A DNA stretch of 64,000 nucleotides from Nocardioides sp. Root190 (lineage in GTDB: Bacteria > Actinomycetota > Actinomycetes > Propionibacteriales > Nocardioidaceae), in NCBI RefSeq assembly GCF_001428565.1, contig NZ_LMIA01000007.1:1-64000 (forward strand), written 5' to 3'. The notes beneath the pieces are model-generated. The model was not told where the DNA came from, did no database searches, and saw nothing but the letters and a program-made list of their open reading frames with translations. The translations under genes were made by a program, and so were the position numbers. Below are positions 41,142-49,593 of this stretch, one piece after another (within the stretch, counting starts at the first letter, position 1; every line of letters begins with the position of its first letter).

Positions 41142-41717
41142 CTAGGAGGCCGGGCGACGCCCCAGCAGGCCCAGCACGTGCCGACCGGCCGCCGCCTCGA
41201 TGTCGACCGGCACCGGCGGCGCGAAGCGGTCGTCCCCACTGAGTGCCACCTGCAACGCGGAGGGCAGCAGTGCCGCGGCGAGCGGCTCGGGCAATGGCTG
41301 CGGCTGACCGGTCGCCTGCCGCACGTCCCAGCCGTGGACCGTTATCTCGAGGGCTGCGATCCGGGCGATGGTGTCGACGGGGAGCGGGTGCCCGCCCACG
41401 TCGACGTACGGCGAGGAGGCACTCATCCACGCCGTCAGCAGGTCGCACGCCTTCTCCTGCAGGGTCCGGACGCGCACGTCGAGGGCAGTGGGGGCTCCGC
41501 TGTGGAGCCCCACCGTCCCGTCGGCGGCCTCGGCGAACGCGTCGAGGGCGTCCTCCATGTGCGCGAGCAGGTCGGCGAGGGTCCAGCCCGCGCAGGGGGT
41601 GGGCCGGTCGACGTCGTCGCAGGTGATGGTCCCGAGCGCGCTGCTCGTGTAGTCCAGGGCGCGCTGCAGCAGGTCCAGGCCCGCGACCATCCCGTCCGGC
41701 GCAGTGGCGGCGGACAT
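41142..41717 (-). CDS. TIGR03086-like / mycothiol-dependent maleylpyruvate isomerase-family protein, 191 aa
   Basis: A DinB-like helical-bundle protein with PTPCAGWTLADLLAHM, the hallmark helix of the TIGR03086 and mycothiol maleylpyruvate isomerase N-terminal family, and ITVHGWDVRQATGQP near the C-terminus supplying the conserved metal-ligand His. Members are thought to use mycothiol or related thiols; the substrate here is unknown. It starts 5 bp after the ECF sigma factor stop, so it is probably coupled to it. No ribosome site is visible. Confidence 0.85.
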   Translation of the reverse strand: MSAATAPDGMVAGLDLLQRALDYTSSALGTITCDDVDRPTPCAGWTLADLLAHMEDALDAFAEAADGTVGLHSGAPTALDVRVRTLQEKACDLLTAWMSASSPYVDVGGHPLPVDTIARIAALEITVHGWDVRQATGQPQPLPEPLAAALLPSALQVALSGDDRFAPPVPVDIEAAAGRHVLGLLGRRPAS

Positions 41718-41722
41718 GGCGC

Positions 41723-42745
41723 TCACACCGGGACGTAGTCGGCTGGCAGCCGGTCCGGGAGGCCGAAGCGCGCGAAGAGCCGGGCGTCGAAGAACGCCGT
41801 GACGTGCTCGACGCGGAGCTCCTCGCCGGCCCCTGTCATCTGCAGGACCTGCAGGTGGAACGGCTCGAAGTGTCCCTCCGGCTGGCGCATGTAGAGCCCG
41901 AAAGCCGGCTGGCCGTTGGCGGTCGTCGCCACCATCGGCATGTCGTTGACGCCGCCGGGACACTTCGTGCCGATGAGCTCCGCGATGTGGGCCGGGCCGC
42001 TGTAGTGGTTGAGGAACGGCGGCATGTCCCAGGTCGCGTCGAAGGTCAGGAGCTGCACGATCCGGTCGATGTCCTTGCGCCAGAACGCCTCGAGGTAGGC
42101 GTCCAGCAACCGCCGCTGGGAGTCGTCGAGGTCGGGTTCGACGGTGTCCGGCGTCAGACCACGTTCGGCCAGCTGGGCGTGGGCCCGCTGGAGTGCCGAG
42201 TTCACCGCGGCCGTCGTCGTGTCGAGCGCGGTGGCTGTCTCGGCCGCCGACCAGCGCAGCACGTCGCGCAGGATCAGCACCGCCCGCTGGCGCGCGGGCA
42301 GGTGCTGGAGGGCCGCCACGAAGGCGAGCCGGATCGTGTCACGCTCGGCCACCTCGACCGCAGCGTCCGGGATCGGCTCGAGCCACGGGACCTCATGGTC
42401 CTCGAGCAGCTCGTCGGCAGGAGCCGAGTCCGCCGTACCCAGGCCGGTCGGCAGGGGGCGCCGCGGCTTGCTCTCGAGGTTGGTGAGGCAGACGTTCGTC
42501 GCGATCTTGTAGAGCCAGGTGCGCACCGAGGAGCGTCCCTGGAAGTTGGCCGAGGCCTTCCACGCGCGCAGGAACGTCTCCTGGACGAGGTCCTCGGCCT
42601 CGTGGACCGACCCGCTCATCCGGTAGCAGTGCGCCATCAGCTCACGCTGGTAGCGCCCGGTGAGGGTGTCGAAGTCGGCGAGCTCATCGCTCCCCGGAAC
42701 GGGTGCTGCCTGCCCTGTTGCCTGCTCGGTCACCGTGATTCCCAT
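41723..42745 (-). CDS. SigG-like ECF sigma factor with SnoaL-type C-terminal domain, 340 aa
   Basis: Region 2 (YQRELMAHCYRMSGSVHEAE / DLVQETFLRAWKA) and region 4 (LPARQRAVLILRDVLRWSAA) are followed by a ~120-residue NTF2/SnoaL-like domain (LDAYLEAFWRKDIDRIVQLL). This architecture fits the TIGR02960 / SigG-like group, where the C-terminal domain replaces a separate anti-sigma factor. The start at 42745 has AGGGG upstream. The co-transcribed mycothiol-type gene suggests a thiol or small-molecule stress response. The signal is unknown. Confidence 0.9.
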   Translation of the reverse strand: MGITVTEQATGQAAPVPGSDELADFDTLTGRYQRELMAHCYRMSGSVHEAEDLVQETFLRAWKASANFQGRSSVRTWLYKIATNVCLTNLESKPRRPLPTGLGTADSAPADELLEDHEVPWLEPIPDAAVEVAERDTIRLAFVAALQHLPARQRAVLILRDVLRWSAAETATALDTTTAAVNSALQRAHAQLAERGLTPDTVEPDLDDSQRRLLDAYLEAFWRKDIDRIVQLLTFDATWDMPPFLNHYSGPAHIAELIGTKCPGGVNDMPMVATTANGQPAFGLYMRQPEGHFEPFHLQVLQMTGAGEELRVEHVTAFFDARLFARFGLPDRLPADYVPV

Positions 42746-42821
42746 CGCTGCCCCTGTGTCGCGCCAGTGTGCCTGATGTGATGGACCGGGGCGAGGTCGA
42801 AAACTCATCGCGGCTGACAGT

Positions 42822-42839
42822 TCCCCGCTTCAGCGGGGA
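42822..42839. terminator. short hairpin containing the glpD stop codon
   Basis: TCCCCGC (42822-42828) and GCGGGGA (42833-42839) form a 7-bp stem whose 4-nt loop (TTCA) holds most of the glpD stop codon. It is short for a terminator and has no clear U-run. Confidence 0.4.
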
Positions 42840-44392
42840 TTCCTGCACGCCGCCAGCACCCGCTCGGCCGCGCCCACGGCGACCTCACGATCGGCGGGCA
42901 CCAGCCCGATCCGGGTACGTCGGTCGAGCAGGTCCGCCACGTCAGCGGCGCCCTCGTGGGTGATGCCGAAGAAGAGCTCCGCCCACACCGTCGCGATGTG
43001 CGGGTGGTCGGGCGCGATCGGGGCGAGCACCTCGTCCTCGGTCCAGCCGGAGGCCCGGACCGCGGCGGAGAGCGCGAGGTCGGCGTCGGCGCCGTACCTG
43101 CGGATCAGGCGCGCGCGCCCCGGGTGGCCGACGCGCGCGGACTCCTCGGCGAGTGACTCGCGGGACGCCGCGCCCGCGAGGGGCAGGGAGGCGGTGACGC
43201 ACGGGCCGGCGGTGAGTCCGGAGGCGGTGACCGCGGCGTCGACGGCGTCCTCGGCCATCCGGCGGTACGTCGTGAGCTTGCCGCCGACGATCGTGATCAC
43301 GCCGGAGGACGAGGTCAGCACGGCGTGCTTGCGGGACAGGTCGGCGGTCGAGTCGTCGCCGCTGTCGAGCAGGGGGCGCAGTCCGGCGAAGGCGCCGACG
43401 ACGTCGGAGCGGCGCAGCGGCCGGGCGAAGGATGCGGCCACGACGTCGAGCAGGAAGCCGATCTCGACCTCGGTGGGTTCGGCGACGTCGGGGACCGGTC
43501 CGTCGACGGGCTCGTCGGTCAGGCCGACGTAGAACTGGCCGTCGGGCTGGGGGAGCACGAGCACGAAACGGTTGGTCTCGCCGGGGATCGGGGCGAAGAC
43601 GGCGACGGAGAGGCGCGGCAGGGCCTCGGCGCGAAGGACGAGGTGGGTGCCGCGCGAGGGGCGCAGGCGTACGTCGTCGACCAGGTCGCCCGCCCACACG
43701 CCGGCGGCGTTGACGACGGCGCGGCAGCGGACCTCGTGTCCCGCGCCGGTCAGCTCGTCGCGCAGCTCGACCGAGTGCCCGGTGGCGGCGAGCACCCGGG
43801 CGTGGGTGTGCACGGCGGCGCCGCGCTCGGCCGCGGTGCGGGCGATGGTGGTGACCAGGCGGGCGTCGTCCTCGAGCTGGCCGTCCCAGCCGAGCAGGCC
43901 GCCACGCAGACCTTCGGTGCGCAGCGGGGGCGCGAGCCGGCGGGTCTCGGCGGCGGTCAGGCGGCGGGGGCGCGGCAACGTGTCGGCGCTGGTGCCGGCA
44001 GCACGGCGCAGCAGGTCGCCACCGAGGAACCCGGCGCCCGCCAGGAAGCCCATCGGCTTGCTGACGCCGCCCGCGAGCGGGATGAGCGACGGCATCGGGC
44101 GGGTGAGGTGGGGAGCGGTGACGTCCATCAGGATGCCGCGCTCGACCGCACTCTCGTGGGCGATGGCGACCTGGCCGGACGCGAGGTAGCGCAGTCCGCC
44201 GTGGACGAGCTTGGAGGAGAACCGCGAGGTGCCGAAGGCCAGGTCGTGGGCGTCGACCGCGAGCACGGTGAGGCCACGGGAGATCGCGTCGAGCGCGACG
44301 CCGGCGCCGGTGACGCCGAGGCCGATCACGACCAGGTCGACGTCGGTGGGCGCTCCTGCCAGGCCGGCGGTGATCCGTCGGGCAGCGGTCAT
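42830..44392 (-). CDS. glpD: glycerol-3-phosphate dehydrogenase (FAD), 520 aa
   Basis: Oxidises sn-glycerol-3-phosphate to dihydroxyacetone phosphate at the membrane, passing electrons to quinone. FAD-binding VDLVVIGLGVTGAGVALDA, the GlpD signature FSSKLVHGGLRYL, and a C-terminal helical domain ending AERVLAAC. The length fits the family. Its ATG overlaps the tetR stop (ATGA), so the two are co-translated. It diverges from the AGPS-like and lipid-kinase genes, placing glycerol-3-phosphate / DHAP interconversion beside lipid synthesis. Confidence 0.95.
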   Translation of the reverse strand: MTAARRITAGLAGAPTDVDLVVIGLGVTGAGVALDAISRGLTVLAVDAHDLAFGTSRFSSKLVHGGLRYLASGQVAIAHESAVERGILMDVTAPHLTRPMPSLIPLAGGVSKPMGFLAGAGFLGGDLLRRAAGTSADTLPRPRRLTAAETRRLAPPLRTEGLRGGLLGWDGQLEDDARLVTTIARTAAERGAAVHTHARVLAATGHSVELRDELTGAGHEVRCRAVVNAAGVWAGDLVDDVRLRPSRGTHLVLRAEALPRLSVAVFAPIPGETNRFVLVLPQPDGQFYVGLTDEPVDGPVPDVAEPTEVEIGFLLDVVAASFARPLRRSDVVGAFAGLRPLLDSGDDSTADLSRKHAVLTSSSGVITIVGGKLTTYRRMAEDAVDAAVTASGLTAGPCVTASLPLAGAASRESLAEESARVGHPGRARLIRRYGADADLALSAAVRASGWTEDEVLAPIAPDHPHIATVWAELFFGITHEGAADVADLLDRRTRIGLVPADREVAVGAAERVLAACRNPR

Positions 44393-44985
44393 GGCGTCAG
44401 GCTCCGGACGATCAGGGTTCGGAGCTCGGCGTCGAGAGCGGCCGCGTCCACCTCGTCGTCGAGCATGGTGTGGGCCGAGAGGACGAACCCGTGCGCAGCG
44501 AGGACCAGGCTGCGGGCGATCGCGATCGGCGCACCGGCGCGCATCGTCCCCTGCCGCTGCCCCTCGGTGATGGCCGCGGCCAGGATGCCGAGGATGAGCT
44601 CCTGCGAGCGACCGCGGCGGGCCAGCAGGTAGGGGAGGATCAGCTCCGGGTCGAGCTCGACGATGCGGGTGAAGAGCTCGTTCTGGCGCAGGGCGTCGAC
44701 CGTGGCGCTCATCGCGTCAGCCAGTCCCTCCGGCGTCGGCGCGCCGGTGAGGTCGACCTGGCCGGTGACGAGGGTGCCCCACTCCCGGGTCATCAGGTCG
44801 CCGAGCAGCGCGGGCATGTCGGACCACGCCCGGTAGATCGTCATGCGCGAGACGCCCGCGCGGCGGGCGACCTCGGTCAGCGTCGTACGACGCCAGCCGA
44901 CGTCGAGGATGCAGTCGCGTGCGGCGTCGAGGTAGCCGTCGCGCGGATTCGGCTCGGCCTGCTGGTTGTGACGATGTGACGTCAT
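44389..44985 (-). CDS. TetR-family regulator, 198 aa
   Basis: An N-terminal HTH (TTLTEVARRAGVSRMTIYRAWSD) and a helical ligand domain. On the minus strand TACAGT lies seven nt before the ATG, so translation is probably leaderless. Only 17 bp separate this start codon from that of the divergent flavoprotein, and an inverted repeat spans both; the regulator probably represses both directions. The ligand may be a lipid or acyl-CoA, as for many TetR proteins near lipid genes (inference). Confidence 0.92.
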   Translation of the reverse strand: MTSHRHNQQAEPNPRDGYLDAARDCILDVGWRRTTLTEVARRAGVSRMTIYRAWSDMPALLGDLMTREWGTLVTGQVDLTGAPTPEGLADAMSATVDALRQNELFTRIVELDPELILPYLLARRGRSQELILGILAAAITEGQRQGTMRAGAPIAIARSLVLAAHGFVLSAHTMLDDEVDAAALDAELRTLIVRSLTP

Positions 44986-45008
44986 GTGTAACACTGTAAC
45001 ACATGACG
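44982..45008. promoter_or_regulatory. shared operator between tetR and AGPS-like gene
   Basis: CGTCATGTGT and ACACATGACG are perfect 10-bp inverted arms that extend into both genes, with GTAACAC repeated twice directly between them. The site includes both start codons and the minus-strand -10 box TACAGT, so binding would block both transcription units at once. Confidence 0.55.
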
Positions 45009-46601
45009 ATCGAGCGCCCCACCGCCCTGCAGCCCGAGATGCCCGCCACGCGGTGGGGCGACCCGGACCACGCCATCGGCCTGCCGGACGGCGTCCGCGA
45101 CCTCGTCGGGATGGTCTTCGAGCTCCGCCACACCCCCGCCGCGACCGAGGTCGCGCTCCCGGCCACACGTCTCACCGACGGCCAGATCGCCGCACTGCAG
45201 GGCCTGCTCGGCGCCGAGCACGTCGTCACCGAGGACGCGCTGCGCCGCCTGCGCACCCGCGGGAAGTCGACGCCCGACCTGCTCCGGCAGCGCACCGGCG
45301 ACCTCGGCGACGCGCCCGATGTCGTCGTACGACCCGGCGGGCACGACGACGTCGCCGCCGTCCTCGCGTGGGCGGTCGAGCAGCGGGTCGCGGTCGTGCC
45401 CTTCGGTGGCGGCACGGCCGTCACCGGTGGTCTCGTCGCCGACCCCGCGTCTGCCGGACTCACCGGCGTGATCTCGCTCGACCTCGGTCGGATGCGCGGC
45501 CTGCTCGCCCTCGACCCGGTCTCCTCGACCGCCACGCTGGAGCCGGGACTCCGCGGACCCGAGGCCGAAGCACTGCTCGGCGAGCACGGCCTGATGCTCG
45601 GACACCTCCCGCAGTCGTTCGAGTACGCCTCCATCGGTGGCTTCGCCGCCACCCGTTCCAGCGGCCAGTCGAGCGCAGGCTACGGCCGCTTCGACTCGAT
45701 GGTCGTCGCGCTCCGCGTGGCCACCCCGGCCGGCGAGGTCCGCCTCGGCGCCTCCCCGGCCAACGCCTCCGGTCCCGACCTGCGCGAGCTCTTCCTCGGT
45801 TCGGAGGGGGCCTTCGGTGTGATCACCGAGGTCACCGTCCGGGTCCGGCCGCTGCCGGAGGTCAAGGAGTACGAAGGCTGGCGCTGGCCGTCCTTCGCCG
45901 AGGGCGCCGACGCCATGCGCGTGCTCGCCCAGGGCGACCTGCTCCCCACCGTGCTGCGGCTCTCCGACGAGAACGAGACCGCGATCAACCTCGCCGACCC
46001 CGAGAGCATTGGTGGCGAGGGCAGCGCGGGTTGCCTGATGATCGTCGGCTACGAGGGCACGCCGTCGGCCGTCGCTGCGAAGAAGGCCGCGGTCACCACC
46101 ACGCTCACCGGACTCGGCGGCCGTCCGCAGGGCAGCGCACCGGGCGAGGCCTGGGCCGAAGGGCGGTTCAACGCGCCGTACCTCCGCGACAACCTGCTCG
46201 ACGTCGGCGTCCTGGTCGAGACCCTCGAGACGGTGACCTTCTGGGGCAACCGCCAGAACCTGTACGACCGGGTGAGGACGGCCCTGACCGAGACCCTCGG
46301 CGAGGGCGCGATGGTGCTCTGCCACGTCTCGCACGTCTACGCGACCGGCTGCTCGCTCTACTTCACCGTCGCCGCTCCGGGTGGCGAGGACCCGCTCGCG
46401 ACGTGGCTGCCCGCCAAGGCTGCCGCCTGCGAGGCCATCGTCGCCGCCGGTGCCTCGATCACCCACCACCACGCCGTCGGCACCGACCACAAGCCCTATC
46501 TGGGTGCCGAGATCGGCGAGGTGGGGGTGGAGGTCCTGCGCGCGGTCAAGAGGGCCGTCGACCCCGTCGGCATCCTCAACCCCGGGGTGCTGATCCCGTG
46601 A
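45003..46601 (+). CDS. FAD-linked oxidase, alkyl-DHAP synthase-like, 532 aa
   Basis: A VAO/PCMH-type flavoprotein: PFGGGTAVTGGLV is the FAD-binding loop and SIGGFAATRSSGQSSAGYGR is characteristic of alkyldihydroxyacetonephosphate synthases (AGPS), which exchange the acyl chain of acyl-DHAP for a fatty alcohol to make ether lipids. The C-terminal HVSHVYATGCSLYFT and ITHHHAVGTDHKPYL match the active-site region of that family, including the HHH run. The product in bacteria is not established. The stop overlaps the lipid-kinase start (GTGA). Confidence 0.85.
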   Translation: MTIERPTALQPEMPATRWGDPDHAIGLPDGVRDLVGMVFELRHTPAATEVALPATRLTDGQIAALQGLLGAEHVVTEDALRRLRTRGKSTPDLLRQRTGDLGDAPDVVVRPGGHDDVAAVLAWAVEQRVAVVPFGGGTAVTGGLVADPASAGLTGVISLDLGRMRGLLALDPVSSTATLEPGLRGPEAEALLGEHGLMLGHLPQSFEYASIGGFAATRSSGQSSAGYGRFDSMVVALRVATPAGEVRLGASPANASGPDLRELFLGSEGAFGVITEVTVRVRPLPEVKEYEGWRWPSFAEGADAMRVLAQGDLLPTVLRLSDENETAINLADPESIGGEGSAGCLMIVGYEGTPSAVAAKKAAVTTTLTGLGGRPQGSAPGEAWAEGRFNAPYLRDNLLDVGVLVETLETVTFWGNRQNLYDRVRTALTETLGEGAMVLCHVSHVYATGCSLYFTVAAPGGEDPLATWLPAKAAACEAIVAAGASITHHHAVGTDHKPYLGAEIGEVGVEVLRAVKRAVDPVGILNPGVLIP

Positions 46602-47524
46602 CAGCGCCGTCGGGACGCCGCTTCGCCTTCCTCGTCAACCCCAACTCGGGTGGGGGAGCAGCAACCAAGGTCGTCGTACCGCTCGCCCGCGCGCTGCGGG
46701 AGGCGGGTGCTGCGGTCGACGTCAGCTACACGACCTCGCCCGCCGAGACGCCGGACCTGGTGGCCACCGCCGTCGCCGCAGGTGCCGTCGTGGTGTCCGT
46801 CGGCGGCGACGGGATGCTCTCCTCGGTCGCCGGTGCGGTCTCCGAACGCGACGGCGTGCTCGCCGTCATCCCCGCCGGTCGCGGCAACGACTTCGCCCGC
46901 ATGCTCGAGATCCCCCACGACACCGCCGGACAGGCGGCGCTGCTGCTTGCCGGGGAGGAGCGCAGGATCGACCTGTTGTGCGCGACGCGCGGCGACGCGA
47001 CGACCTCGGTCGTGGCCGGATCGGTGTACGCCGGCGTGGACGCCCGTGCCGCCGAGATCGTCGACCGCTCGCACTGGCTGCCCTCGAGGCTGCAGTACCC
47101 GGTCGCCGCGGTCCGCGCCCTGGCGACGTACCGGCCCGTGCACTGCGTGCTCGAGGTCGACGGCGTGCGCTCGGAGCACCAGGCCGCCACGGTCGTCGTC
47201 GCGAACTCCCGCTACTACGGCAAGGGCATGGCCATCGCGCCCGACGCGTCCGTCTCCGACGGGCTGCTCGACGTCATCGTGATCGAGGCCGCCGGCCGGC
47301 TCGACCTGATCCGCGCTCTGCCGAAGGTGTACGACGGCCAGCACGTCGCGCTCGACGAGGTGAAGGTGCTGACCGGGCACCGGGTGACGCTGTCCGGCAC
47401 CTATCGCGGCGGTGGCGCTGTGCCGGTCGGTGCGGACGGCGAGGCGCTCGGCGCACTGCCGGGGGATCCCGCTGCTCCGCTCGTGGTCGCGTTGGTGGCG
47501 GGGGCGGTGCGGATCCTTGCGTGA
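46598..47524 (+). CDS. diacylglycerol/lipid kinase, 308 aa
   Basis: A DAGK-catalytic-domain kinase that phosphorylates a lipid alcohol with ATP. The phosphate-binding loop FLVNPNSGGG, nucleotide motif VVSVGGDGMLSSVAG and PAGRGNDFAR are all present; the C-terminal beta-sandwich includes YYGKGMAIAPDA. It is coupled to the AGPS-like gene by a 4-nt overlap. In M. tuberculosis the same gene pair is Rv2251-Rv2252, where Rv2252 is described as a diacylglycerol kinase affecting phosphatidylinositol mannosides. Confidence 0.92.
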   Translation: MTAPSGRRFAFLVNPNSGGGAATKVVVPLARALREAGAAVDVSYTTSPAETPDLVATAVAAGAVVVSVGGDGMLSSVAGAVSERDGVLAVIPAGRGNDFARMLEIPHDTAGQAALLLAGEERRIDLLCATRGDATTSVVAGSVYAGVDARAAEIVDRSHWLPSRLQYPVAAVRALATYRPVHCVLEVDGVRSEHQAATVVVANSRYYGKGMAIAPDASVSDGLLDVIVIEAAGRLDLIRALPKVYDGQHVALDEVKVLTGHRVTLSGTYRGGGAVPVGADGEALGALPGDPAAPLVVALVAGAVRILA

Positions 47525-47530
47525 AGCGGC

Positions 47531-47624
47531 GGCAGTTTCACCGCTTAGGCGGTGAAACTGCCTCTGGGCACATGAAATTCCGTGTGCTCAGAGGCAGTTT
47601 CGTGGGTTAGGCGGTGAAACTGCC
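47531..47624. repeat. compound three-hairpin intergenic structure
   Basis: Hairpin 1: GGCAGTTTCACCGC (47531-47544) and its exact complement (47549-47562). Hairpin 2: 47560-47572 with 47583-47595 (GCCTCTG...CAGAGGC; one G-U). Hairpin 3: GGCAGTTTC (47593-47601) with GAAACTGCC (47616-47624). GGCAGTTTC or its complement occurs four times. It sits between convergent genes and probably serves as a bidirectional terminator or is a repeat element. Confidence 0.65.
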
Positions 47625-47641
47625 CCACCCCGACAACCCAC

Positions 47642-48805
47642 TCACACCGGCGCGGGCAGCGACCGGCTGATGATCTCCTTCATGATCTCGCTCGTCCCGG
47701 CGTAGATCTGCGAGACGCGCAGGTCGGCCCAGGCGCGCGCGATCGGGTACTCGTTCATGTAGCCGTAGCCGCCGTGGAGCTGGAGGCACTTGTCGGCGAC
47801 CTTCTGGGCGCGCTCGGAGCACCACAGCTTGGCCATCGCGACGGTGGGGATGTCGAGCTCGCCGACCAGGTGCAGGGTGATGCACTCGTCGACGAAGGAG
47901 CGGGCCACGCGTGCCTCGGTGGCGACCTCGGCCATCTTGAACTTGGTGTTCTGGAAACCCCAGATCGGCTTGTTGAAGGCGTGCCGGTCGTGGACGTAGC
48001 GCAGGGTCTCCTCGAGGCAGAACTCCATCGCCGCGACGTTCGAGACGGCGACGATGAGGCGCTCCTGGGGGAGCTGCTCCATCAGCTGGATGAAGCCCTG
48101 GCCCTCGTCGGTGCCGAGCAGGTTGGTGACCGGGACCCGTACGTCGGTGAAGCTGAGCTCGGAGGTGTCCTGGCCCTTCATGCCGATCTTGTCGAGCACG
48201 CGGCCGCGGGCGAAGCCGGGCGTGTCGGTGGGCACGATGACCAGCGAGATGCCGGACGCCGCCTCCTCCGGGTTGGTCTTGGCGACCACCACGACCATGT
48301 CGGCCTGGGCGCCGTTGGTGATGAACGTCTTGGAGCCGTTGACGACGTACTCCTCGCCGTCGCGGATCGCCTTGGTCTTGATGTTCTGCAGGTCCGAGCC
48401 GGTGCCGGGCTCGGTCATCGCGATGGCGCTGACGACCTCTCCGCTGGCCATCTTGGGCAGCCACTCGTGCTTCTGCTCCTCGGTGCCGTACCTGAGGATG
48501 TAGTGGGCCACGATGCCGTTGTGGAGCGAGGCGCCCCACGAGCTGTCGCCGGCGCGGGACTGCTCCTCGATCAGGATGGCCTCGTGCGCGAAGGTGCCGC
48601 CACCGCCGCCGTACTCCTCGGGGATGGAGAGGCAGAGCAGGCCGACGTCGCCGGCCTTGGTCCACAGCTCGCGGTCGACCTGCTTGTTCTCGATGAAGCG
48701 GTCGACGTTGGGCTTGATCTCCTTCTCACAGAAGGTGCGGGCGAGGTCGCGGAAGTCGTCGAGGTCGGTGTCCATCCACGGCGAGCGTCGGGTCAGCGAG
48801 GTCAT
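47642..48805 (-). CDS. acyl-CoA dehydrogenase, 387 aa
   Basis: An FAD enzyme oxidising acyl-CoA to trans-2-enoyl-CoA. Signatures are AIAMTEPGTGSDLQNIKTKA and QLHGGYGYMNEYPIARAWAD; the catalytic Glu position in YAGTSEIMKEII matches short/branched-chain acyl-CoA dehydrogenases. The start at 48805 avoids a longer in-frame ATG at 48823 that lies inside the operator. CACCCT on the minus strand lies six nt upstream, again leaderless-like. It diverges from a TetR gene with paired operators between them. No electron-transfer flavoprotein gene is nearby. Confidence 0.93.
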   Translation of the reverse strand: MTSLTRRSPWMDTDLDDFRDLARTFCEKEIKPNVDRFIENKQVDRELWTKAGDVGLLCLSIPEEYGGGGGTFAHEAILIEEQSRAGDSSWGASLHNGIVAHYILRYGTEEQKHEWLPKMASGEVVSAIAMTEPGTGSDLQNIKTKAIRDGEEYVVNGSKTFITNGAQADMVVVVAKTNPEEAASGISLVIVPTDTPGFARGRVLDKIGMKGQDTSELSFTDVRVPVTNLLGTDEGQGFIQLMEQLPQERLIVAVSNVAAMEFCLEETLRYVHDRHAFNKPIWGFQNTKFKMAEVATEARVARSFVDECITLHLVGELDIPTVAMAKLWCSERAQKVADKCLQLHGGYGYMNEYPIARAWADLRVSQIYAGTSEIMKEIISRSLPAPV

Positions 48806-48852
48806 GGGTACAGGGTGTATCACGATTTCGCCACTGGATACAAGATGTACCC
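48806..48852. promoter_or_regulatory. two inverted TetR operator sites
   Basis: Site 1 is GGGTACAGGGTGTATC (48806-48821) and site 2 GATACAAGATGTACCC (48837-48852); they are inverted copies with a 15-bp gap, and each is itself a rough palindrome of the GATACA-N3-TGTACC type. They cover the acyl-CoA dehydrogenase promoter and lie upstream of the tetR -10 box. Confidence 0.6.
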
Positions 48853-48882
48853 AGTGGTCTCCGGCGCGATAGCGTGACGGAC

Positions 48883-49566
48883 GTGGTGGACGTGGCGAAG
48901 TGGGTCGACTCGACGGTGCGACGCCGTACGGCGAACGCGTCGGGCGACGACGACGCCCGCCGGGCGCAGGTCGTCCAGGCGGCCGTCGACGCGATCGAGG
49001 AGGGCGGCGTCGGCGTCGGCATGGGCCAGATCGCCGAACGCGTCGGCATCCCTCGCCCCAACGTCTACCGCCACTTCGCGAGCAAGGAACAGCTCGACGC
49101 GGAGGTCGCCCGGTTTGCGGCGACCGAGCTGATCCGTCGGGTACGCCCGAGCTTCGCCCGCTCCGGCACCCCGGTCGAGGTCGTCCGCGGCCTGATCGCC
49201 CCGTGCGTCGCGTGGGCCGCCGAGCACCCGCACCTGTTCCGCTTCCTGGCCGCCCAGCAGCAGACCAAGGCCCTGCACCGCGCCCGGCTCGGCCGGACCC
49301 GGCTCCTCAGCGAGATCGTCGAGGCCGCCCGCGCCTACCTCAGCGAGACACCGCTCTCCGCGGACCCGCCCGAAGGCGTCCTGGTCGGCGTGATGGGGAT
49401 GGTCGACGCGAGCATCATCTGGTGGTTCGACCACCACGACGAGTCGCAGGAGCAGCTCGTCGACCGGCTCACCCGCCAGGTGAGCGCGGTCCTGGTCGGC
49501 ACCCTCGCGCAGTACGGCCTCGTCGTCCCCGACGACATGGTGTTCCGCTCCGCCGCCGACACCTGA
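48883..49566 (+). CDS. TetR-family regulator, 227 aa
   Basis: An HTH at ~45-75 (MGQIAERVGIPRPNVYRHFASK) after an unusually long N-terminal tail (VVDVAKWVDSTVRRRTANAS). The ligand domain ends in FRSAADT. Start chosen at GTG 48883 because TAGCGT (48870-48875) ends seven nt before it; GTG 48874 is an alternative. It probably represses the divergent acyl-CoA dehydrogenase through the two operators, with an acyl-CoA as a plausible inducer (inference). Confidence 0.9.
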   Translation: MVDVAKWVDSTVRRRTANASGDDDARRAQVVQAAVDAIEEGGVGVGMGQIAERVGIPRPNVYRHFASKEQLDAEVARFAATELIRRVRPSFARSGTPVEVVRGLIAPCVAWAAEHPHLFRFLAAQQQTKALHRARLGRTRLLSEIVEAARAYLSETPLSADPPEGVLVGVMGMVDASIIWWFDHHDESQEQLVDRLTRQVSAVLVGTLAQYGLVVPDDMVFRSAADT

Positions 49567-49593
49567 GACGGGGTCCCGGCGCCGACGGACAAG

